From Hydnum rufescens UP504 (lineage: Eukaryota > Basidiomycota > Agaricomycetes > Cantharellales > Hydnaceae), in NCBI GenBank assembly GCA_014904985.1, contig MU128915.1, forward strand, positions 1-64,000: a stretch of DNA of 64,000 nt, written 5' to 3'. The notes under the pieces were generated by a model that saw only the letters and a list, made by a program, of their open reading frames with translations, had not been told where the DNA came from and did no database searches. Of the stretch, positions 53,969-64,000 are shown piece by piece. The position numbers and the translations under genes are program-made. Positions within the stretch are counted from its first letter, which is position 1. Each line of letters begins with the position of its first letter.

Positions 53969-56900
53969 TTACAAATTGAACATTGAACGTGCAGTTGCGT
54001 GCGGAACACAACAGCTGCGTACGGGCACTGATGAGCAGACATTCAGGTGAATAAGTAATGAACTTACGAAGTGCAACTAAGGCAACATAAATTGTCATCA
54101 CTATCACGTATATGATCCCATATTTGATGACCTATAGGATCTTGCTTAGCGAATGTAGGCCGATTTGATTTGCACCACTCACAATGGCACGTCGTTGCCG
54201 CTTTTGCTTGATGGAGTACAAGGGTGCGCGAATCTGCTTGGAAGGATGCAGCCAGACTACGAAGAATTGTTAGTACATGCACCATTACTGCCAGACCAAA
54301 TGGTTACATACAAAGCACTAGAAGAAAGCGCAGACCGACGTCAGGAGGCAATCGTCGAACAGGAAGATAACACTCACAGGTTGTGTGTAGTCGATCAATA
54401 TAGGGAATGATTACAACTGGCGTCATGAGCAGTAGAAGGAAATGTCCGAGGAGGAAGTCACCGCTCCATAAGGAAAGCTCGATGATTTTGACGATATATT
54501 CTCGAGCTGGTTGTGATAGAGCGTGTTTTCCAAGACTTCGACCGTACCATTTCCCTGTCCACCATGCCCGATTCGTCTCATCGTGCTTGAATTCGCGTGA
54601 CAAGAATACAGAAATGGCCACTTTGTGGGTTGCACGCAGCACTGAGATAGTAGCGATCAAGCCAAGCACTGCGTGCGATACATCCCACAGCTCGAGGAAC
54701 CACTACAACGGCAATTCAGCACCCAGAAATCAGCGAAAACGAAGCTGCAGACACCTACCAAGAATTCGAGGAACGCAATCATCCCTGGAGACAAAATCAG
54801 GTCAGATAGCACCTGAAACGCAGAGCTAGCTTTACGGACCAATGACGGAGAGAACATGAGCAAGAGTGGCCATAACCGCGCCGAAGGAAGCACAACAGCC
54901 GGCCAACAGGGGACCAAAGAAGACAGATGTGAGGAACATAACCATCAAAATTGCAGCATTCCAAACAATCGGACCGAAAGCGACGATTGCAATACGAATG
55001 AGAGGGGAGCCTGCAGTCTGCCCTGCAGGTCCCGGGAAAGACTTGACGAAAATATATGCAATGACGAAGAGAGTTGCGTAAGCGATAGGGAACAAGATCT
55101 CGGACACGATGACATTTCGCCACTCCGCGCGCGGGACATCACCCGACAGTTTCTCAGATGGATGCCCTAGACGTCTGCGCTTGTACCCGGTGATATTGAT
55201 CCTAGACAACCGACAGTAACCAATCCACGAGTTGGCGTGGGACCGTGAGTTGCCGCGCGACATCCATCGAAGGAATTCGCGATAATCGATGATGAAATCG
55301 GCGAAGGCGAACTGATGAGGGTTGAAGAGGAATGGAGCGATGCACAAGGCGAGCACGGTGATCCAGAAATAAATGAGATGGGGAATCCAAATTGCGAGCG
55401 TGGCGTAGAGGAGTAAGATTAACGTCCGCATGCCGAGGTATATACTTGGGCCAGCGAATCGTGAGTACAGGATACTGAAGGAAATCCGAGTTGTAGCGAA
55501 ACCTCGACCAGTCGCTATATACCGAGCACCACCAAAGGTCAAGTTGGACAAGATGGAGTGTGTGTATATTTGGGTGGAGAACACCTCGAACACTGGCGAC
55601 AGCGACAGGAATTGCTTTCCCAACCGAAGGATTGCTCTCCCCGTCCCTCTTTCCACCAATTCTAATTAAGGTGATCAACTCATGAAAATGCTTGCTCGAC
55701 ATAGAAAGAACGAACCTTGCAAGAAAAGAGGCAAGAAAGAGATAAAGAACACCAAGAAGATACTGATGATGCAACGCCGGATCCAGTCGAACACGGGTAC
55801 CAAGTTATAGCAACCAGCCTGTCCCCGATTACTAGGATTATTTGTATCGAACTTGCAAACAAGGAGTGACTTGTTCAAAGTGCCCAGATAAACGACTGGA
55901 CATATTTGTCAGATATATCATAGGTAGAAGCGAGAACATGACTTGACTTACGACACAACATGAACACCTGGACGGAGAGAATGACGAGGATGTTGTTGAT
56001 TTGGAAACCAGGGTGTCCGTAGTAGAATGTTAGGAATCGATCGATAGGGAGCTGACTTCCCAGGTAGTAGTATTCTCGGCTGAGCATTTGCTCTCCCATA
56101 CCCGTTCCGATCTTGGTTTGGAAATTGAGGATCGTCCCAAAACCGAGATCACGACCTTTTCCGCATTGATAGTACTCGGAGTGTTTGATACGTCCACCAC
56201 GACCGAAGGCATTCATACCGGCAAAGATATCTTCGTTGAGATGCAGGCCTTTTTGCGCTTTCGATACACCACCACGGGTGGTCATAAAGGTCGCATTGAG
56301 GAAATCAGGGTGACCATAGTGCAACTTCCCACCGATCCAGGCCAAGCCACGAGCAGCTAGCGTTCCGAACGTTTGTTCCTTTCCAGCCGCGAGATCTCCA
56401 AGGATACCTATACTCTCTGAAAAAATATATTCGCGAGCACCGACAATAGCCACAGGGGATCTTTCCAGTTCCTTTGGACTCCACTGAGTGTAAGGATTCT
56501 TTGTCGAGGTGCCAAATTCTTCAAATTCGCCAAGGACGTTGCGGATCTTAAGACATTCCTCGAGATAGTTATCCTGGTTGGCATCGATGAGCTGAAGATA
56601 CTCGCCACGGTAGAAGATGAGGGCTTGATTCTGATTGTCGGATTTACCGTCTCCGAGAATCGGGTTGCCAGGGAGTTCGACACGAAATTTCGGTCGCCTC
56701 CTCCCTGTCTCAGGAATGAACTCTGAATGCCCATCAATGAGTGCGGAGAATAGGCGTGACTCCCCCCCTTCCTTATTGGCAGGTTCCTCATCCAGGTACG
56801 CAATCTGCAGATCGGGATAGGCACGAAGAAGGAATTCGGCGTTTTCGTATTCCTCCTGGTTGAACTTGGAGTATCTTTGCATAGAGACGACGAACTTGAA

Positions 56901-59900
56901 CTTCCGGCGTGCCATTCGCTCGAGTTCCCGCTCTAACTTTTCAGCGCTTCCGCCGAATAGCTGGACGACCTCGGGATTTTCGACTCGATATAAGAGCTTG
57001 ATGGCCTTGGAGTAATTCATCATACCGGACACCGTGCGGTATAACGTTTGGGCGCGAAGAGATGCCCAAATACGGGTCCGCAACGTATACTCGGGCGCGG
57101 CACTCTTGAAACCGATCATATAGAAAGGCAGATCATCAAATTTACTCGCCTTCTCATCCTGATTGTAAGGATTACCATTTCCGCCTCCGTAGATTGCCGC
57201 CTCTTCTGAGAGAATCTTGGTATCCTTCACAAAATTCTCCCATTCCACTGGATGAAGCTGCTTGAGATACTCCAACAGCGTCACCCTAGTATTCTGGTCT
57301 TGTTCGCGAATGATTTCGCGAAGGGAAAGAATGACCTTTTCCGAATAGTGTGGGGTGAGGACGGTGAACGTCGGCATCGCATCGACTGGAAGTGCTTGGG
57401 GCATGGCGGTGGTAAGAGACTGCGCAAAAAATGATATACGGCGCTCTGCCTCGCTTCGTCCAGGGGGGAAAAATTCCCCAGCTAACTTAGGGTCGCCTTG
57501 TGCAAGGAAAAAGGGAGGTGCACGAAGGGTCCGCCGATCAGTCTGCTCAGTTGGCACTTGGTGGTAAAGGAGCTTCTGCACATGATCGATCGACAGAAGG
57601 TGCTCTCGATACATGGAGATGATGACGGCGTTCCAAATCTGAGAAACTAAGACCTGGGAAACAAGGTCTATTAGATATGGCTAGTGGCAGGGATAAAAAC
57701 AAACCTTAGGCTTGTATTTAACCTCCATATCACCAGTCGCCAAAAGTTTGGAATATATTCTCTTCGGCAACCTGGAGTATATCTTGTTCCATGGCGTCCA
57801 GATGGAGAGACCAAGAGCGAACGAGCGAGCAATACTGAAGACCGTGTTCCATATGACGTACCAAAGGAAAGTGTCGAGAAAGAATAGGACAAGGTCCATG
57901 ACATACATAATCGCGAGGGTGAATGCCACCTGGTTTCTGCAGAGGCCAGAGCCAAGGTATTTGGTGCTACATCCTTGGACCTTCATTCCAACCATGACTT
58001 GGATGGGGTACATGAATGACAGGGTGAGGAAAAAGTACGACTCAGTAAACTTGCAGCCGAAGATGAGACTCCACAGAAGGATGGAAGCAAGTCGCGAGTC
58101 GCGGGATAGTTTCGGATAACTGGCCGTGAAGGTTTGACTAGCGAGATATTTCCGTGACTTGCTCGCGACGCGATCCCCGAACATTCGCCCGGATGGGATA
58201 GTGCCAAAAAGGACAGTGGCGACGACGGACAAGAAGAACTGCACGATACCGAGGATGAGGGGAAGGTTGTTCTTCTTTCCATTGTCGTACAGAAAGATGT
58301 AGATTGAGGGGCCACCGGTAAGACCGAAAGTGATCAAGAGAAATACCAATCGCCGTGTGAGATGCGACGTATTATTCCATGTAGTCGGGATTAAGAAAAA
58401 CTCGGCTAGTGTGACCAAGAGCATGATGAGAGTAGCAACTGCCCCACCCAACCCGGTGGCGGACCATCGCATGGCTGCGGTTGGAGGTGACCCGTCACTT
58501 TGTTGATAAACCTTGGGCGAGTTGTACGCAGTATAGAACCAGTACAATGCAATGTGAATAACCCATATGCGGTTGAAATGTACGAGTAATTGAAGGAATG
58601 TTCGGCGCTCGTAATACGTTTTAAAGAAGACGTTATTCCAGTCAACTTTATCGAGCTTCATGAATCGTTGCGCTGGGGGAATATCTACCAGTCGGGTCTA
58701 ACGAGCAGATTTTTCAGGAACGGGGAAACCAAAAGGGGCTCGATTTGCTCACCCTATCTGCTAATACGATGCGGGCAATGCCTTCAGGATACCAGAAGAG
58801 CTGGTTGACGTCGTCGTAACCAACAATGCGCTCGTGGTCCCGCTCTCGTCGAACGAACTTGCCATCCATGAGCTCGAATCCTTGGTCTCTCAGATATCGG
58901 TAGAGAGGCTTTATGACTGAACGCAGGTAGAGGCCCTCGGGTACTGCATCCACGCGTGACTGACACTCGGGGGACCGGTAATAGTCATCGGCGCATTTGA
59001 AGATAAAACACAAACATTCGGGCATGAATCGAATGTTGGCTGCTTCGCCCCAACACAAGAGATACTAGGGCAATCTGCCGCACTCGATCGTAAGCGCTCA
59101 TGTTCAGCATAGCCTGCCTCCAGTTGTTGAGTGCCGCGTTCAAGTCCTTGCCACTGCCAGGCCCAAGCCGAGCACCCTTCTTAAGGCGCTGTATACCTGG
59201 ATTCTGGGATTGCCCAACGGCATCATCGAGGTCAAGCTGGGCGGCAAAATACCATTTACGATAATTCGCGTGTGGACCCCCAATGTAGTCAGCGTGCAGC
59301 GTTAAGAGCGCTTGGGAAGGCGACATTCGCGACGCCCGACTATCCAGCAGCTGCATGATGAAGTCGAACTGAGGATACGAGGACATTCACCAGATGGTCA
59401 GAAAAGAATATCTCCGAAGGCAACAGACTCACAATATTGCGCATAGACTCGCGCTGGAAGCCAAACTTCATTTGAAGATCTGCAAGACATGTCAGCCACA
59501 GTTCCTGGGGTTATCTCAAGAGGAGTACAAACCTAGCAAAATATCCTGCAGGGAAAGGACGCGTGCATTAATACATTGTCGTCAGAAAAGTAAGGCCCAG
59601 AGTGCACAGACCTCAATCTAATAAGGATCGAAAACATAAGATCGCAGTTGAAAGACGCAGTGATGGGGTGTTGGGTTATAGAGAGGGATGAATCACACGG
59701 TAGAGATCAGGGGGACGTCAGCTTGTTCAGCAAGAGATCCAATAACAAACACAATACCTCTTCCTTTGAGATGGGAATCTGGCGGTCGGTGCTCCAAGCA
59801 GGGTATGGCTCTCCACCAGACAAGAGTTGCTGTTCCTGAAATGTTGGGGTCGAGATTCGGATCTTCCGAAACGAGGAGAAGGAAGAGACTCGGCCGAGGG

Positions 59901-60241
59901 GGTGTGCGCCCCACGGTTGTGATTGTACTCGTCAGACTCAGTGTCGGTATCTCTCGACCTGCCAGCTAACCGTGGACTTCAGCGCCAGAGAAGACAAAGC
60001 AGATACGACCAACATACTGAAGGGGTCATATTGGCCCTCTGGAGGGGTTAAACCGTTGTGACTCTGCTTCTGAATACTGAAAATGTTGTCTACGATCTTG
60101 GTCCTCCATCTCATCGTCATAATAACGAGCCTGGTGCTGGCTGTCGTAGGGTTGTGCATTCCCATACGAGTCGCGAGGGTCGGCTAGGCCAGCGCGACCG
60201 CCGTGTGCTGGCTCAGGTATACGTGGGGGAGGACGGGACAT
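53969..60241 (-). CDS. FKS1: 1,3-beta-glucan synthase catalytic subunit (GT48)
   Basis: Start at 60241 ([15 protein letters not shown]) begins a Tyr/Gln/Asp-rich cytosolic N-terminus. Then [19 protein letters not shown], micro-exons encoding IE and [86 protein letters not shown], first TM cluster (58.6-57.7 kb), central catalytic block (57.6-55.9 kb) with [135 protein letters not shown], then the second TM cluster to the stop at 53969. Activated by Rho1-GTP; makes cell-wall glucan from UDP-glucose at the plasma membrane. Echinocandin hot spot 1 reads [10 protein letters not shown]; hot spot 2 reads DWIRRCII. Confidence 0.95.
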
Positions 60242-60920
60242 GAGGAACGTGGCCCTAAGTGGGCAATGTGTTGATTTTACGTCCTATTCTCTACGATTTC
60301 GCTTTTCTCCGGAGTAAAATTGGAATACCACATAACCCCAGTGCCATAACCCTACCCAAAGCATAACTCGAGGCTCTGTGCCTTTACGCCATTAATTTTC
60401 TCTTGCACTCTTTGCCATCCTTCCTTATTCTTTGGTTGCCCTGACGTGCCACGATCGGTGATTTCCGGCTGACGCCTAATCTTTTGCAACTGCCAACCCT
60501 AAGTAGATAAACATGGACAAATAATTACACATCCTATCAACCAAGCATATGGGGGCAATCGAACAGGCCCAAACAACAGGAATAAACAAAAATTCCATCC
60601 TCAATAAAATAGGTGTGCTCTCCAGATGATCAAGCATATACAAGAAAGCAACAGTAAGACGGGGGTGCAGTAGCATGAATGGCCAGTATCGACTCAGGAC
60701 ATGGGATGCATTGTCGCCAGAAAGATTTTGAGAGAATTATCCACCATCTGAGATCAACCAGCAAGTAGTCCTAATCCAAGCACGAAAGACATCACATCTG
60801 TCTCCTTCATCGACTCGATTCACTTTTTCCTTTATGTTGCCGAGCACATCCGAAGTCAAGCCCATGACAAGCCTCGAGACCCCTCAAGCCCTGCGGTATA
60901 GGGCTCCTCCGCTACCACCG
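60242..60920. other. FKS1 upstream region
   Basis: About 680 bp between the FKS1 start and the stop of the next minus-strand gene; presumably the FKS1 promoter. No gene and no clear motif seen. Confidence 0.45.
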
Positions 60921-63061
60921 TTAGGGAGCACCGCTTGAATCTACAGCTTCTCGACCCCTGTCAGACGAACGAGCATAGTCTCGGTCACGATCATCACGGC
61001 TGCCTCGACCAGTAGGTACACCACCTCCGCCGCTTCTACCCGGGGCGGGCGAAGGACCAGAAGAACCAGGACCGGTTCCTGGAGCGGGACTCGTATATCT
61101 GCCACCAGGTCCACTATGGCTAGAATAACCAGCTTGAGGAGCAAAGCTTCCAGAAGGAATGTCGCCAGGCGGTAGCCTGAAGCAGGCACATCAAGAGCAG
61201 AGCTCATAGGCGGGCCGCCGCCAGGAGGATAGGGAGCACGGAAGTGTCCGTTAGAAACAGACCTTGGCAGAGGAGACAGCGACCGACGACTATCATGATG
61301 CTCGTGAATTCCAGTCCCGAAGGGGCCCACATCCGACACATACCGATAGCCAGGTCCTCCATAATCAGCGTGCCTTGGAGGCCCCGGAGGGGGTGACCCT
61401 CGACCCCTATAATCTGGCCGCGGCGGAGCCGGCACAAAGTCTCTACAGTAATCGTCAGTGATGAAAGGTGTAATAATTAAGTCGAGACTTTCCAATTTAC
61501 CTCGGAGGTGGACGGTCGTAGTCATCTCTACCTCGGGGAGGACCAACAGGGGATCGTGACCTGGCTACAGGAGGATAAGGATAACGGTCGCCAGGAGGAG
61601 GCAGTCTCTTGTCGAATCCTCGGTCGTAGGGATCACGAGACAAAGGAGGCGGACCAGAACTAGAGTAAGAGCGTGGTGGGTAGGGAGCATCGCGAGGGGG
61701 ATGATCGTAGTCTGCATAGTAAGGCGGTCGATCATATCGAGATGCAGGGGAGGAATGGGGGGCCCCCTAAAGTCCCGCCTATAATCGTCATATTCACGAG
61801 AAGCACGAGGGGGAGGAACCGCAGGATAGTCACGATAGTCTCTAGGAGGCGAGCCAGGACGCTCTCTGTAACGATAATCACGAGGTGGGATGTCACGGGG
61901 TGGAATTGGAGGATAGTCATAGAATCGACGGTCCGGGGGTCCTCCATGGCGATCATCACGGTAGGGTGGTCCATCCCTGTAGTCAGACTTCATAGGCGGA
62001 GGTATGGAGGACATTGGAGGACCATCTCGGCCGGGTTGAGATATGCGATCCAGAAGGGTGGAATCGGTACTTCCCCTTTTATGCCCTCCACTGTAATAGG
62101 GGTGACTATAAGGAGTTAGCGGCAATCCAAGAGCGAATGGGCGAGACAAACACGCACACAGAAACGACGTGATTCGGGCATTCCCTAGACAGAACAAGGT
62201 TTGACATTATCCCTATTGCACGTGGGTGTATCTCAAATTTACCTTGCCCAATGACCGTGCTGTCCGCACTTGAAGCAAGCCCCAGGTTCACCAGCAAATT
62301 TGGCAGTTCTTCCGCCGCCATGAGACAGCTCAACCCGAATCTTGTTACCCATAAAGGAGCCCTCATGATATTCAGCCACGCTTTCTTCAGCAGCCTCACG
62401 AGAGTCGAATTCCTGAGGAGAGTCGGTGAGTCACAGGACAAGACGCATCGTAAAGATTTAAGTGCGTACCACAAAGCCATATCCAAGTCTAATACGCGAT
62501 GCGGAAATGGGGACCGGAATGAGACCGGGGCAGTAGGGAGCAACACAAATGCATAACATACTTGAGTTCGATGCCTACGATACGGCCGATCTTGCCAAAG
62601 CAGGCTTGGAGATCTTCTTGACGAGTGCTTTCAGGGAGACCTCCTATGTAGACCTTGTTGGCCTGGAGATTAGGTAGTCGCGGTAACCCGTTTTGGGGAT
62701 AAAGCAGCAAAAGCGGAAGAGATCCAGTAAGCCAGCCCGAACGCATGACACGGAGACAAGATGGGACAGACAGCCAGCAGAAAAAAGAGACAAGACAACT
62801 AGGAGAAAAGAAGAGTGGCACTAGTAGACAAGACAAGCACCTTGATTTGCTTTTCACGATATATAGTCCCAGACTTGGATCCTGGGACCTGAGAGCTACT
62901 GGACTCGGCTCAGAATGGCCACGACCACGATCGACGTCTATATTCTCGTCAGGGGGTGGACCGCCATTTTTGGGCTCAGAATCGGCGTCAATTGGGACAC
63001 CCCACTGCTCCTTCTCTTTCGGGGATGGCTCTGTGACAGAGGGCTGACCTTCTGCCGACAT
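60921..63061 (-). CDS. RRM plus zinc-knuckle, Arg/Pro-rich RNA-binding protein
   Basis: Start at 63061: MSAEGQPSVTEPSPKEKEQW, an acidic/Gly-Pro leader, then an RRM with RNP2 KVYIGGLP, ESTRQEDLQACFGKIGRIVG and RNP1 GYGFVEFDSREAAEESV. A CCHC knuckle follows: CFKCGQHGHWAREC. The rest is a long disordered RDY/RPP/SPP-rich tail (DRHGGPPDRRFYDYPPIPPR, YRERPGSPPRDYRDY) ending RGREAVDSSGAP-stop. Architecture is that of SR-type splicing factors with a zinc knuckle (9G8/Rbm4-like). Frame breaks in the tail near 61765 (a GGGGG/CCCCCC run) and 61170 (a C run) look like sequencing errors. At least five introns. Confidence 0.78.
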
Positions 63062-63184
63062 CGTTAAGAGGCTCTTGAGAGCAGAATTTTTCGAACTCGG
63101 TTTTAAGCGGAGTTCTACTTGCATCCGGCGACACCACTTTGCATACTAGTGCGGGACTGCCATACTGCAGTTGTGCAAATTCTA

Positions 63185-64000
63185 TTAGATGCTAGAACAG
63201 GAGAATGTTCTGGACTCCATCTTCAACACCCCCATCCCCTGATAATGCGAACGCACGGCGATGACGATGAAGATATGCCACAGGGTGTGCGAATACCCCC
63301 AATCGAACATTCCCGGGAAATGACTCTCCGGAAAATGGCTGGCGTAGAACACCAGACCAACGAGATAGCTCAAGCATGAGGGGATCACAGGATCTAGAGC
63401 TTGGAGAATAAGCAACTATAGACAGCACAGATGCTATCCTTCTTTTACGCACGGACGAACATCAACGTAGCCAGTGGTCCCTTAGCCAGGGAGAGGTGAG
63501 TTAATGGCAAGATTGAAGCGAAACATAATCCCAAGAAGAAGACAATTCGCCATTTCTAACATATCAGAATTAGTCCCCGACTAGCGTGCATGAAATTGCC
63601 GATATTGTCACCTTGTGTCGCCGCTCATTGAACCACGCCTGGAACGGGAAAATAGATCCAGCCAGGCCAGTCAGAATACATAGTGCCGTATACACCCTCA
63701 AATGCGTGGTTTGACAATTGAAGCCATAGTACACAACAGACTGCACGCTCGCTGCAATCAGCCTTCATTTCCGTCAGTATAGCGACATCTACAGCATTAT
63801 ATTCGCGGCTACGCACCACCCGATTCCCACGTAGTCGCCGCAGGCGGCGCTTTCGACATATAGTTCGTCAGAGCAGCCGGCAAAGAGGTGCCACACGACC
63901 GAAGACAGCAAACAGCAAGTGGCAGACAAGGTGAAGAACATGGATGGAAGCAAGTCTAATGTCGGATTAGAGGGAAGAAGTGTCGGAATATGTGAAAATG
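63185..64000 (-). CDS. AdipoR/hemolysin-III (Izh) family membrane protein, 5' end outside window
   Basis: Minus-strand pieces in order: FTLSATCCLLSSVVWHLFAG and GDYVGIG, VVYYGFNCQTTHLRVYTALC, LAGSIFPFQAWFNERRHK, WRIVFFLGLCFASILPLTHL, SYLVGLVFYASHFPESHFPG, FDWGYSHTLWHIFIVIAVRS with the HxxxH metal-binding end, then a short tail to the stop at 63185. These are successive TM helices of the HlyIII/AdipoR seven-TM fold (putative ceramidase or progestin/adiponectin-like receptors; yeast Izh proteins affect zinc and lipid homeostasis). The first exon(s), including the N-terminal E/S-x3-H motif, lie beyond 64000. Confidence 0.75.

Overview
This 64 kb window comes from a basidiomycete fungus, most likely a mushroom-forming agaricomycete. 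Protein-coding genes are broken by many short introns (about 50-70 nt, GTRNGT donors, CTRAC-like branch sites, YAG acceptors). The recognisable proteins are the usual nuclear housekeeping set of a filamentous fungus (beta-1,3-glucan synthase, Ric1, Pex10, succinyl-CoA ligase alpha, fatty acid 2-hydroxylase, ribosomal protein L19). The mobile elements are of types common in Agaricomycetes.

The left third (1 to about 21.5 kb) is a nest of mobile elements and gene debris. It opens with a tyrosine-recombinase (DIRS/Ngaro-type) retrotransposon (1-6532): a gag-like zinc-knuckle protein, a reverse transcriptase-RNase H split by a 1.9 kb intron, a frameshifted tyrosine recombinase, and a ~100 bp direct repeat pair at the 3' end. 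Next come a 5' fragment of the mitochondrial tRNA-modification GTPase MSS1 abutting a decayed SRPK-like kinase fragment, a CACTA/Tnp2-like ORF fragment, a small membrane ORF followed by an LTR-like stretch, and a hAT C-terminal fragment.

The most unusual object is a ~5.25 kb foldback element at about 13.09-18.34 kb. It has inverted terminal hairpins and a central 0.8 kb palindrome. Two head-to-head arrays of intron-like modules run outward from the centre. Each module has a hairpin (hairpin A, stem ACACACCCGC type) just before a splice donor, then a second hairpin (hairpin B, stem GCAAAAAGAGCAGC type), a branch-site consensus and usually a YAG acceptor. Eleven B and at least fourteen A hairpins are present, with compensatory base changes in the stems.

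From 21.7 kb rightwards the window is ordinary gene-rich chromosome: an Och1-like glycosyltransferase (+), a MITE-rich gap, a Bck1-type MAPKKK (+), a second gap with small inverted-repeat elements, LSC1 (-), a YABBY/HMG-like protein (-), SCS7 (-), a small heat-shock protein (+) with a heat-shock element, PEX10 (-), RPL19 (-), a GNAT acetyltransferase (+), a PRELI-family lipid transfer protein (-), RIC1 (+), a Sur7/PalI-like membrane protein (+), FKS1 (-), an RRM/zinc-knuckle RNA-binding protein (-) and the 3' part of an AdipoR/hemolysin-III gene (-, running off the right end). Bck1 (cell-wall integrity kinase), FKS1 (wall glucan), the Sur7-like protein (plasma-membrane domain) and the Och1-like enzyme (glycan) all concern the cell surface; their closeness is probably chance.

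Several otherwise well-conserved genes carry one-base frameshifts, mostly in short G/C runs. This looks like residual assembly error rather than gene death. Exon boundaries were read by eye and some are approximate.
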